Source of the DNA: Hyphomicrobiales bacterium
GTDB lineage: Bacteria; Pseudomonadota; Alphaproteobacteria; Rhizobiales; NORP267
DNA: 64,000 bases
Assembly (NCBI GenBank): GCA_021775855.1
Contig: JAJFGZ010000057.1
Span: forward strand, 1 to 64,000
Direction: 5' to 3'
In this document: piece after piece, positions 54,260 through 62,473 of the stretch
Layout of the letters: each line of letters starts with the position of its first letter
How positions within the stretch are numbered: position 1 is the first letter of the stretch
The notes under the pieces: generated by a model
What the model was told of the DNA's origin: nothing
What the model saw: only the letters and a program-made list of their open reading frames with translations
Databases searched by the model: none
Position numbers and translations under genes: made by a program

Positions 54260-56950
54260 TTAATTCTGCAGAACGGTTTTGACCGTTTCCGCCATCTTTT
54301 TCATATTGAACGGCTTCTGCAGGAAAGTGAATGTCTCATCGCCATCGAGATTCTTGTTGAACGAATCAAGCGCATGCCCGGACATCAGGATGAACCGGAT
54401 ATCGGGCACCCGCTGGCGCGCCTCTTTCAGGAGGGTTGGGCCGTCCATTTCGGGCATCATGACGTCAGAGACGATTAGGTCGGGAATCTGCCCCTCGTCG
54501 AGCATCTCGAGAGCCTCAACACCGCTCGCAGTCTCGAAGACCGTATATCCCCGTCCGATCAAAATCCGCGCGGTAACGCCACGCACGCCATCGTCGTCTT
54601 CCACCAGAAGGATGGTTTCGTCGCCTGTCGTGTCATCAACGCTCGCGTCGATATCGGGGCCCACGATGCCGCCATTGACCTGCATGACACTCTCGACTGC
54701 CCCATCGCCTAGCAATTCCTGTGGTGCGGCAATTGCGGCCGTAGGTGCCTCGACCTCACCAGGGACATAGCGCGGCAGGAAAATGCGGAACTTGGTGCCC
54801 TGGCCAGGTTCGCTCTCGACAAAAATAAAGCCTTCGGTCTGTTTGATGATCCCGTAGACGGTGGAGAGACCAAGACCGGTCCCCTCGCCCATATCTTTGG
54901 TGGTGAAGAAGGGATCAAATATCTGTTCCCGCACTTCGTTCGGCATGCCGGTTCCGTTATCCTCGATTTCAAGGAGCACAAATTCTCCCGCCGTCATGCC
55001 TTTATAATTGAACGCCCGTGCCTCCTCGGCAGAAATATTCGAGGTCCTGATTGTCAGCAGCCCGCCATCTGGCATGGCGTGCGATGCGTTGACTGCAAGG
55101 TTCATGACGACCTGCTCAAACCGGTTACGGTCAACCCGCACGTCCCACAAGTCCGGCGCGTGCTCCATATCAAGTTCTGCCGTACCTCCCATCAATCGAC
55201 CGAGCCACTGCATCTGGTCTGTCAGGGAATCGGTCAGATTGAGTATTGTGGGCAAAAGCGTTTGCCGGCGGGAATAGGCAAGCAGCTGACCCACAAGCCC
55301 GGCACCACGGAGCGCGTGCTGCCTGATCTGGGTGATATCATGATAGGCCGGGTCGGACGGTTCGTGATCGAGCAGTAGAAAGTCACTGTGGTTGATGATC
55401 ACTGTTAGCAGATTATTGAAATCGTGGGCGACGCTGCCAGCCAGTTCGCCGATCGCGTTCATCTTCAGGCCCTGGGCCACCTGGATTTCGAGTTCGCGTT
55501 GCTCGGTGGTGTCGATAACGTAGAAAATCGCCTTTTCAGACTGGTTTTCGGCGTCACGGATCGGGTTGACGTAAATCCGCGCCGAGCGGTCGCGCTCCCC
55601 CTCCTTGGGAAGCTTGTCGCTGGAGAGGCTGCCATCGCCGTTTGATTTCATATTACGCAGGAGGACTTCGAACGGCGCGATGTCTGCCCGGTCGGCGGCG
55701 GCGGTCTCGAGCGCGCTCCGGATGACATCTTGGTCATCATCGCGCACATATTCGAGCAAATTGATATTACCAACACCCTCCTCCATCCCGATCTGGGTCT
55801 GGAGACGGGCAAAGGCGGCGTTGGTTTGCCCGATCCGACCATCCCCGTCGACGGTTGCAATCGCGAATGGGGCGTTGTTGAAGAACCGTGCAAACCGCAC
55901 CTGCGCTACCCGCACATCCTCCGCAACATCTTCCGCAGTACTGCGATTGAGCACCAGAGTTCGGGATGGGCCGGCCTTGCCCTCGGCGGTAAAGGATACC
56001 CGGTGTAATAGCCGAACCGGCAAGTTGGTACCGTCGTGGCGCAGAAAATCCACATCCAGTATTTCGGTTTTTAATTCGCCCACCTCCGGCACAGCGCGCG
56101 CCAGCAATTCAGCTGAGTCGCCTGTCAGCAATTCCCCCAGCATCAGCGGAGAATCGCTCGGCGTCGTGAGATCCTGGCCAAGCCAGCTGGCCAGTGTGGC
56201 GTTCATATAAAGAACCCGTCCGCCTGCATCTACCGAGAAAAATCCAGCCGGCGCGTGGTCCAGATAATCGATCGCGGATTGTAATTCCTGGAATACGTTT
56301 TCCTGGCGCTCGCGATCTCGTGTGACGTTGACAATGTTCCACACGGCCAGTTTGCCGCTGACCGCGGTCCCATTGACATGGTCGCCCGAGGCCGAATAGG
56401 GGCGCACCGAAATCCGGTACCAGATGACATGGTCGTCATCGTCATCGCCCGCCGCGCGGTTGACGATCCGGAATTCTTCGCTCCAACTGCGCGCTTCGCG
56501 GGCAGCCAGCGAAAGCCGGTAAATAGGTTCGCTGGCATCAGGATGGGCCGCGAACGCGCGCTCCACATTGCTCGGCGCGTCGGTGTCCTTTGCGCCGGTC
56601 ATGTCGCGGTACACATCGTTTGCGAACAGCACCCGGCCGTCTTGGCTGGTGATCAGGCTCCCGTCCGGCATGGCGGCAAACACTCTGGACAACAGATCGT
56701 TCTTTTGAACGTCCCCGAAACGCAATATCCCCAGCGCGATCGCAAATAGACTGACCACGCCTGCCACGGCCAGACCTGCAAGCAGGATCAGAACAAAAGG
56801 CTCCGCTGCCTCCCGGCGCATGATGGAGAGCACAACAGCCGCGCCGATCAACGCCAACGCCAACGCCAAGAGCCACAACAAGCTGCCCTGCCCCCGTCCG
56901 CCCCGGATTTGAGGTTCGATACCGGGCTCTGTTAAATTGGCTTCACTCAT
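54260..56950 (-). CDS. cckA: CckA hybrid histidine kinase (cell-cycle regulator)
   Basis: This 896-residue protein has two N-terminal membrane helices (about 23-44 and 52-76), then PAS-like domains (roughly 85-210, 225-340 and 345-480). The kinase part has the phospho-accepting H509 in [16 protein letters not shown] and ATP-binding blocks [19 protein letters not shown] and [13 protein letters not shown] receiver domain follows, with phospho-accepting D829 in [12 protein letters not shown] and the switch lysine in FLQKPFNM. CckA phosphorylates, through ChpT, the master regulator CtrA. It is directly downstream of flhB, so the kinase and its flagellar targets are linked on the chromosome. Confidence 0.95.
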   Translation of the reverse strand: MSEANLTEPGIEPQIRGGRGQGSLLWLLALALALIGAAVVLSIMRREAAEPFVLILLAGLAVAGVVSLFAIALGILRFGDVQKNDLLSRVFAAMPDGSLITSQDGRVLFANDVYRDMTGAKDTDAPSNVERAFAAHPDASEPIYRLSLAAREARSWSEEFRIVNRAAGDDDDDHVIWYRISVRPYSASGDHVNGTAVSGKLAVWNIVNVTRDRERQENVFQELQSAIDYLDHAPAGFFSVDAGGRVLYMNATLASWLGQDLTTPSDSPLMLGELLTGDSAELLARAVPEVGELKTEILDVDFLRHDGTNLPVRLLHRVSFTAEGKAGPSRTLVLNRSTAEDVAEDVRVAQVRFARFFNNAPFAIATVDGDGRIGQTNAAFARLQTQIGMEEGVGNINLLEYVRDDDQDVIRSALETAAADRADIAPFEVLLRNMKSNGDGSLSSDKLPKEGERDRSARIYVNPIRDAENQSEKAIFYVIDTTEQRELEIQVAQGLKMNAIGELAGSVAHDFNNLLTVIINHSDFLLLDHEPSDPAYHDITQIRQHALRGAGLVGQLLAYSRRQTLLPTILNLTDSLTDQMQWLGRLMGGTAELDMEHAPDLWDVRVDRNRFEQVVMNLAVNASHAMPDGGLLTIRTSNISAEEARAFNYKGMTAGEFVLLEIEDNGTGMPNEVREQIFDPFFTTKDMGEGTGLGLSTVYGIIKQTEGFIFVESEPGQGTKFRIFLPRYVPGEVEAPTAAIAAPQELLGDGAVESVMQVNGGIVGPDIDASVDDTTGDETILLVEDDDGVRGVTARILIGRGYTVFETASGVEALEMLDEGQIPDLIVSDVMMPEMDGPTLLKEARQRVPDIRFILMSGHALDSFNKNLDGDETFTFLQKPFNMKKMAETVKTVLQN

Positions 56951-57103
56951 GGCAAGTTCGCTATCCCCTAATTCCCCAAGTCACCGCTCCCAAGGGCGGA
57001 ATGATTCGCGGCAGATATGCCAGCATGGCTAGGCGGGAAATGAATTTCAATGTTCAGTTTGAAATTTGAACGGAATTTGGTGTTGTTTATGCGCCAAACC
57101 GGT

Positions 57104-58189
57104 TCACGAAGCCTTGGCACGCCAACTCTGGCGGCTGCGCATCTGCATCACTACCCCAATTAATTGTGCAACTGCCTTGTAATGTTCAGGTGGAATTTCC
57201 TCGTCGACCTCGACGCCCGCATGGAGTGTCCGCGCCAGTGGCGGATTTTCAATCACGGGGATGTCATGCTCCGTCGCGACTTCCCTGATCTTCAGCGCAA
57301 CCGCATCCGCGCCTTTGGCAACACAGATTGGCGCGTTCATCCCGGGTTCGTATTTAAGCGCCACGGCATAATGGGTCGGGTTGGTTACAATTACCGAGGC
57401 GCCAGGGACACTGGTCATCATGCGCCGGCGACCACGCTCAATACGCACCTGCCTGAGCTTGGCCCGTACCGCCGGATCTCCTTCCATCTGCTTGTGCTCG
57501 TCCTTAATTTCCTTGAACGACATTTTGAGTTTTTTGAACCAGGTATAACGCTGATATGCATAGTCAAAGACCGCGATAACGGTAATGACCGCCATCGCAC
57601 CGACGAGCATCTTTACTATTGTGGACCTGATCGCCGGGAGAAGAGCTGCCGGTTCGATGCGGATGAGATGGGGGAGCGCATCCTGGTCCGCCGCGACAAT
57701 CACGTACATAACCCCGCCAACGATCGAAAGTTTGACGATCCCCTTGACAAAGTTTACGAGACTGGTCGTGGAAAAAAGCCGTTTTGCGCCTGCGAGGGGT
57801 GAAATTTTCGAGAATTTTGGTTTGACGGTTTCAAAACTGAAGACGAGCCTGTGCTGGACCAGATTGCTCGCGACCGCGGCTATCATCAACAACCCGAGCG
57901 GCATCCATAGTGCCCACAGCATAACTCCGCCCATACGGGCAAATAGCTGACGGACCTGTCCATCACTGATCGGAAAGGCATGGGCCTGTCCAAGCAAACT
58001 CGAAAACGGCTGGACCAGGCTTCCAGTCAGATTGCTAGACATCAATCCGATGATGACAGTTGCGGCGAGCAGAATGAACCAGGTACTGACCTCCTGGCTT
58101 TTCGGAACCCGTCCTTTTTTATAGGCGTCGTCGATTTTCTTTTGGGAGGGGTCCTCAGTCTTTTCTGTGTCGTCGTCTTCCTCGGCCAC
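57104..58189 (-). CDS. flhB: flagellar export gate protein FlhB
   Basis: The protein has 361 residues from a GTG. Four membrane helices occupy about 35-215. The self-cleavage site N270-P271-T272-H273 is in VIVTNPTHYAVALKY, and cleavage there switches export specificity from rod/hook to filament proteins. It starts six bases after fliR ends. The N-terminal stretch DDAYKKGRVPKSQEVSTW and charged linker SFKEIKDEHKQMEGDP are typical. It is complete. Confidence 0.97.
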   Translation of the reverse strand: MAEEDDDTEKTEDPSQKKIDDAYKKGRVPKSQEVSTWFILLAATVIIGLMSSNLTGSLVQPFSSLLGQAHAFPISDGQVRQLFARMGGVMLWALWMPLGLLMIAAVASNLVQHRLVFSFETVKPKFSKISPLAGAKRLFSTTSLVNFVKGIVKLSIVGGVMYVIVAADQDALPHLIRIEPAALLPAIRSTIVKMLVGAMAVITVIAVFDYAYQRYTWFKKLKMSFKEIKDEHKQMEGDPAVRAKLRQVRIERGRRRMMTSVPGASVIVTNPTHYAVALKYEPGMNAPICVAKGADAVALKIREVATEHDIPVIENPPLARTLHAGVEVDEEIPPEHYKAVAQLIGVVMQMRSRQSWRAKAS

Positions 58190-58195
58190 GGATCA

Positions 58196-58957
58196 TCACC
58201 CCCCTGTAAACATTCTGACGATTGACTCGAAATGTTCCAGGAACAGGGTCATTCCGGCACCGAACAGAAGCGCAAACAGTACAAACCCGATCCAGATATT
58301 GAGGGGCATGACGACAAAGAAAATCTGGACCTGCGGCATCAACCGCGACAACACACCAACGCCCGCATAAAATATCAGACCAAACGCCAGGAACGGCGCT
58401 GCAATCTGGATGGCAACAGCGAACGAACGGGCCACCGTTGAGACCGCTGTTTGGCTGAAATCACTAACGGGGAGAACCTGGCCTGGCTGAAACAGGATAT
58501 AGCTTTCGCGGATCGCGCTGATCATCAGATAGTGCAGATCGGTAACAAAAATCAACGTGACCGCGGTCACCGACATGAATGTCGCAAAAATCGCGGATTG
58601 GGTGCCCTGGGTCGGATCGACATTCTGGGCGAAGGCGAGACCCGTCTGAAAGGCAATCGCCGTACCCGCAACCTGAAGGGCGCTCATTGACAGGCGGATC
58701 ACAAGCCCGATCGCCGCGCCAACCAAGATTTCTGAAATCAGCAGCCAGATCATGCCGGCCATAGTTTCCGGCAAAACCGGCAACGAGGTCGCAACGATCG
58801 GATAAAGCACAACAGTTACAGTCAGGGCAAAAATAATCCGCACCCGTTGCGGGACGCCGGACTGGCTAATCCCCGGGAGAATCATCAGCATGGCCCCTAC
58901 CCGCCCAAATACGAGAAAAAACGCATAGGTAAGGTCAGGAAGAAAACTGAGGGTCAT
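58196..58957 (-). CDS. fliR: flagellar export gate protein FliR
   Basis: The protein has 253 residues with six hydrophobic helices. FliR blocks include FFLVFGRVGAMLMILPGI at the start, VGAAIGLVIRLSMSALQVAG, and FQTGLAFAQNVDPTQGTQS. FliR joins FliP and FliQ to form the export gate inside the MS ring. Its ATG overlaps the fliQ stop by one base (TGATG), so the two are translationally coupled. Confidence 0.97.
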   Translation of the reverse strand: MTLSFLPDLTYAFFLVFGRVGAMLMILPGISQSGVPQRVRIIFALTVTVVLYPIVATSLPVLPETMAGMIWLLISEILVGAAIGLVIRLSMSALQVAGTAIAFQTGLAFAQNVDPTQGTQSAIFATFMSVTAVTLIFVTDLHYLMISAIRESYILFQPGQVLPVSDFSQTAVSTVARSFAVAIQIAAPFLAFGLIFYAGVGVLSRLMPQVQIFFVVMPLNIWIGFVLFALLFGAGMTLFLEHFESIVRMFTGG

Positions 58958-59220
58958 CAGCCGCCGACGATATGCACTGTCAGGCGTGTCATGAATCCGG
59001 CCATTGCCTGCCCCATGAACGGCAGAGCTACCATCATTGCAATAAATATCGCGATGATTTTCGGCACAAACACCAGGGTCAATTCCTGGATTTGGGTGAG
59101 TGCTTGAAACAGCGCGATGATCAGGCCAACAAACAGCCCGACAAACATGATCGGACTAGCCACTTTGAGCAGCACCCAAATTCCATCCTGGGCAATGTCG
59201 AGTGCTTCTGCACCAGTCAT
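58957..59220 (-). CDS. fliQ: flagellar export gate protein FliQ
   Basis: From the ATG (with GGGGTG ahead) the protein has 87 residues; a GTG three codons upstream is less likely. Two helices are visible (LKVASPIMFVGLFVGLIIAL and VFVPKIIAIFIAMMVALPF), with the loop QALTQIQELTL between them, the FliQ signature. It is the small helical-hairpin subunit of the export gate and is coupled to fliR. Confidence 0.96.
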   Translation of the reverse strand: MTGAEALDIAQDGIWVLLKVASPIMFVGLFVGLIIALFQALTQIQELTLVFVPKIIAIFIAMMVALPFMGQAMAGFMTRLTVHIVGG

Positions 59221-59292
59221 TTCAAACACCCCAAATAGATAGTCCTTCCATTAGGTAACACAAAAATTGCTCCCCCGAGCTATCGGGACGCC

Positions 59293-59598
59293 CTAAATGG
59301 GCATCCGGACTATAGATTCGTATGCCGATATGATCCGGTCTCGTACCGAGACCATGGTCTCCAGTGCCAATTCACTTTCAGCGACCGCAGTCACCACGTC
59401 GACGATATTGGCATTCCCTTCCACAGCCTGGATGGAAACCTGATCACTGACCCGGCCCGCTTCCATGACCTGATCAACGGTGTCTTTAAGAATTCCCGCA
59501 AAATCGCCGGTCGGAGCCGGGGTTGAATCGGCGCCGTCACGCGCGATCTGGGATAAGGCGGTATACGCGTTGGTTGCGGCGGATACTGGTATGCTCAT
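59293..59598 (-). CDS. fliE: flagellar hook-basal body protein FliE
   Basis: The protein has 101 residues. The C-terminal half fits FliE well: VSIQAVEGNANIVDVVTAVA, then SELALETMVSVRDRIISAYE SIVRMPI. FliE links the MS ring to the rod. It lies between flgC and fliQ, as is usual in alphaproteobacteria. The 72-base gap to fliQ holds only a weak 5-base-pair hairpin (59274-59287). Confidence 0.95.
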   Translation of the reverse strand: MSIPVSAATNAYTALSQIARDGADSTPAPTGDFAGILKDTVDQVMEAGRVSDQVSIQAVEGNANIVDVVTAVAESELALETMVSVRDRIISAYESIVRMPI

Positions 59599-59615
59599 TG
59601 GAGATACGCTCCCTG

Positions 59616-60026
59616 TCAGCCTCTGAGAATTTCTATAGTCCGCGCCAGCATTTGCCGGGTCGCAGAGACAATATTGAGATTGGCTTCGTAGCTGCGCTGG
59701 GCCTCTCGCATATCCATCGTTTCAACCAGCGCGTTCACGTTCGGGGTCTGGATATAACCCTGTTCGTTGGCGGCCGGATGTCCCGGCTCGTACCTGGTCC
59801 CGAAATCCGAATTGTCCCGCAGTGTATTTCCCGGGCGAACAATCGTTGCCCCGCTGGCCCGGTCCAACTCAGTAATAAACGTTGGTATTTGCCGCTGATA
59901 AGGATCGACACCTTTCTGGTTCGAGGTTGAATTTGAATTGGCCAGGTTTTCGGCGATCACGCGCATTCGGCTGGACTGGGCGCGAAGGCCTGAAGCGGCT
60001 ACTTTAAGAGAGTTCATTAATTCCAT
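59616..60026 (-). CDS. flgC: flagellar proximal rod protein FlgC
   Basis: The protein has 136 residues. The N-terminal flagellar rod signature is LKVAASGLRAQSSRMRVIAE followed by NLANSNS. The C-terminal helix ends ANLNIVSATRQMLARTIEIL. FlgC is one of the rod proteins, exported by the FliPQR gate. It follows flgB after 47 bases. Confidence 0.97.
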   Translation of the reverse strand: MELMNSLKVAASGLRAQSSRMRVIAENLANSNSTSNQKGVDPYQRQIPTFITELDRASGATIVRPGNTLRDNSDFGTRYEPGHPAANEQGYIQTPNVNALVETMDMREAQRSYEANLNIVSATRQMLARTIEILRG

Positions 60027-60073
60027 GAAAAGACTCCTATTTTTTATTTCCCCTGGGGGCCGACGGCGGATGT

Positions 60074-60478
60074 TCAGCGTCGCGTAATCGCTGTTCTCAA
60101 CAAGCCAAGGCTACGGGAATAAAGGGTGGTCGCCAGCTGATAATCCATTTGGTTTTCTGCAACATTCATCATCTGGTCTTCGAGACTGACGGAATTTCCA
60201 GCGGGGGTTACTTCGTAGCCGGCTGAATCGTCCAGGCGGAAAGACGAAAGCTGGCTCGCACTTCCCCCTATATGCATCGCATTCGTGCGCAACATCGCCG
60301 GCCCATCAGAAGGCCCACTATTCAGCATTTCGGTAAAATCCGGTGGTCGCAATTCCCGTGCCAGGTAGCCGGGTGTATCGGCGTTGGCGACATTCTCGGC
60401 CAAAACATTCTGACGGGTCTGATGCCAGCCCATTTTGATCTTGAGAGCGGATAGAACATTGAGATCAGCCAGAGACAT
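60074..60478 (-). CDS. flgB: flagellar proximal rod protein FlgB
   Basis: The protein has 134 residues. The rod signature is VLAENVANADTPGYLARELR. The C-terminal helix MMNVAENQMDYQLATTLYSR is also conserved in FlgB. It is the first gene of the flgB-flgC-fliE-fliQ-fliR-flhB operon, and its promoter must lie in the divergent region shared with fliO, which holds a CtrA-like site. Confidence 0.97.
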   Translation of the reverse strand: MSLADLNVLSALKIKMGWHQTRQNVLAENVANADTPGYLARELRPPDFTEMLNSGPSDGPAMLRTNAMHIGGSASQLSSFRLDDSAGYEVTPAGNSVSLEDQMMNVAENQMDYQLATTLYSRSLGLLRTAITRR

Positions 60479-60593
60479 TGGCGCTCCTGGTGCGACAGCT
60501 TTATAGTGCTGCCATCGACCATTCTGGGCGACTGACTGGCACAGGAAGGATTAACGTCCATCCTGACGTTAGGCAGATTTTGCCGTGTCATGG

Positions 60594-60608
60594 TTAAGAG
60601 AAGGTTAA
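60594..60608. promoter_or_regulatory. CtrA box candidate (TTAA-N7-TTAA)
   Basis: TTAA-GAGAAGG-TTAA lies in the 277-base divergent region between flgB and fliO. The consensus CtrA site is TTAA-N7-TTAAC, and both half-sites and the spacing match (the last C is G here). Further TTAACCA half-sites sit at 60676-60682 and 60722-60728. CtrA is the usual master regulator of class II flagellar genes in this bacterial class. Confidence 0.65.
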
Positions 60609-60755
60609 GGGTCCGGTGGGAAATTTCCGCTTTTTGCCCCAAAACCACCCAAAAGCGGTTAAACCATCGAAAATGTTAACCATTTGGTAATTATAAACTC
60701 GGCAATTCTTGCCCGGGTCTGTTAACCAAGGGGTCAATTATCCGGAGCGGCAAAT

Positions 60756-61691
60756 ATGGATATGTTTGAACAAATTTTGGCCTTGACCGAGGACCGGACT
60801 GTGCGCATGGCTTTGGCCCTTGCGGCGGTTCTTCTTCTGATTCTGGTTTTCGCTGCAATCTACCGACGGATCGCCCGGCGTGGGCTGTCTACTAAACGGG
60901 GACGGGTCGCTAGATTGGCAATTCTTGAAGCAATTCCGGTCGATCAGCGCAGACGGCTTGTCTTGTTGCGCCGCGACAATACCGAGCATTTGGTGATGAT
61001 CGGAGGTCCGACCGACCTTGTTGTCGAGGAAGGCATCCATCGCCAGGCGCGCCAGCCGGCCAGCAAGCGCCCTGTACCCGAGCGCGCCGTGCCGGAACGG
61101 ACAGCTCCAGAACGTGCAACACCTGAAATGTCAGTGCCAGACCGTGCAACCCCGGAACCGACCGACGTGCCGCGCGTCCCGATTGGCGCCAAACTCAGCG
61201 AACCGGTTGAAACACCAAAACCAGTTACCCCCGTTCCGGAGGTGCGCCACACCCCGGCTCCAAGCCCGGCGCCCGCTGCAAAACCGATAGCCCCGGTAAT
61301 CCCGGCTGCGATCGCAGCAACGGCAATTCTCCCGGATACCGGCACAACTCCGACTACGGCACCGGAAGCGACGGAGTCACTAAAAGCTGTTGCAGATCCT
61401 CTCGGGGAAACGATCGAAGAAGATCCGCAAATTGCTGAAATGGAACGCAAACTTCAGGATGCCCTAAAAGCGCCAACACCAGACGAAACCGACGCGCGCG
61501 TGGGCGATGACACACCAGATAGCCCGGATTTGGAAATGCCGGATTTGGAATCTTCGCTTCAAGCCGCGATCGCCAATGCTGTTGCAAGCGACGCGACGGA
61601 TGCTTCACCCGAACAGCCGGGCGACGGCGAGACGGGCACGTTGTCGGAGGGCCTTGAAAACACTGGTTCCGGAAAGTCGCCGTCTGGATGA
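60756..61691 (+). CDS. fliO: FliO-like flagellar biosynthesis protein with long proline-rich tail
   Basis: The protein has 311 residues. A single membrane helix near the start (ALALAAVLLLILVFAAIYRR, 18-37) precedes the conserved FliO domain: GRVARLAILEAIPVDQRRRL, then VLLRRDNTEHLVMIGGPTDL and VVEEGIHRQ. FliO helps assemble the FliP ring. After residue 95 the sequence is low-complexity: a row of PERA/PERT-type units, then long Pro/Ala/Thr/Glu-rich stretches to the end. That tail is long for the family. It is coupled to fliP by an ATGA overlap. Confidence 0.88.
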   Translation: MDMFEQILALTEDRTVRMALALAAVLLLILVFAAIYRRIARRGLSTKRGRVARLAILEAIPVDQRRRLVLLRRDNTEHLVMIGGPTDLVVEEGIHRQARQPASKRPVPERAVPERTAPERATPEMSVPDRATPEPTDVPRVPIGAKLSEPVETPKPVTPVPEVRHTPAPSPAPAAKPIAPVIPAAIAATAILPDTGTTPTTAPEATESLKAVADPLGETIEEDPQIAEMERKLQDALKAPTPDETDARVGDDTPDSPDLEMPDLESSLQAAIANAVASDATDASPEQPGDGETGTLSEGLENTGSGKSPSG

Positions 61692-62455
61692 AGCCAGCGT
61701 CCAGCGTCAGGCGTCCAGTTTTCACAAGTATCAAATTTATTGTCTTAGTCTTAGCCGGGTTGGTCGTGGCCGCCGAGCCTGCGCTCGCGCAGCAAATAAC
61801 CATCGGGCTCGACGAAGGGATCGGGCTGAACGAACGCGCTATCCAGTTGGTCGCGCTGATCACGATCTTGTCGCTGGCCCCCTCCATCCTGGTGATGGTG
61901 ACATCGTTCACCCGCATTGTCGTTGTCTTATCGCTTTTGCGAACGGCCATCGGGACCCAGCAGGCCCCGCCGAATTCCGTCATGATATCGCTGGCCCTGT
62001 TCCTGACAGCCTTTGTCATGGCACCGGTATTCGAGAATGCCTACCGGGATGGGATCGAGCCACTGATCGCCGACGAAATCGAAATGTCTGAAGCATTCGA
62101 ACTGACATCCGGCCCGTTTCACGAATTCATGCTCACCCATGTTCGCGAAAAAGACCTGGAATTATTCACCGGCCTTGCAGGTGGTGAGCCCCCGGCCAGC
62201 CCCCAGGATATTTCCTTGCGGGTTCTGGTCCCGGCATTCATGATCAGCGAGTTGCGTCGCGCTTTCGAAATCGGCTTTCTTCTGTTTGTACCGTTCATCG
62301 TAATCGACATGGTGGTCGCTTCGGTACTGATGTCGATGGGCATGATGATGCTGCCGCCGGTGCTCATATCGCTACCGTTCAAGCTGATCTTTTTTGTTCT
62401 TGTGGATGGCTGGAATCTGGTGGTCGGCAGTCTTGTCCAAAGCTATTCCGGCTGA
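61688..62455 (+). CDS. fliP: flagellar export gate protein FliP
   Basis: The protein has 255 residues. A signal-like helix (FIVLVLAGLVVAAEPALAQQ) is followed by typical FliP blocks: LVALITILSLAPSILVMVTS, then FTRIVVVLSLLRTAIGTQQA PPNSV, and FEIGFLLFVPFIVIDMVVAS VLMSMGMMMLPP. FliP forms the pentameric core of the export gate with FliQ and FliR, encoded on the other strand of the same locus. It starts in an ATGA overlap with fliO. Confidence 0.97.
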   Translation: MKPASSVRRPVFTSIKFIVLVLAGLVVAAEPALAQQITIGLDEGIGLNERAIQLVALITILSLAPSILVMVTSFTRIVVVLSLLRTAIGTQQAPPNSVMISLALFLTAFVMAPVFENAYRDGIEPLIADEIEMSEAFELTSGPFHEFMLTHVREKDLELFTGLAGGEPPASPQDISLRVLVPAFMISELRRAFEIGFLLFVPFIVIDMVVASVLMSMGMMMLPPVLISLPFKLIFFVLVDGWNLVVGSLVQSYSG

Positions 62456-62473
62456 CAAGACCACGGTCTGTTG

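Noticed and set aside
59274-59287. Terminator between fliE and fliQ
   Set aside because: Only a 5-base-pair stem (CCCGA/TCGGG), with the T-run about seven bases away; the genes are expected to be one operon.
60700-60715. Possible sigma-54 promoter (GGCAATTCTTGC) before fliO
   Set aside because: The GG and GC elements are eight bases apart where sigma-54 needs ten.
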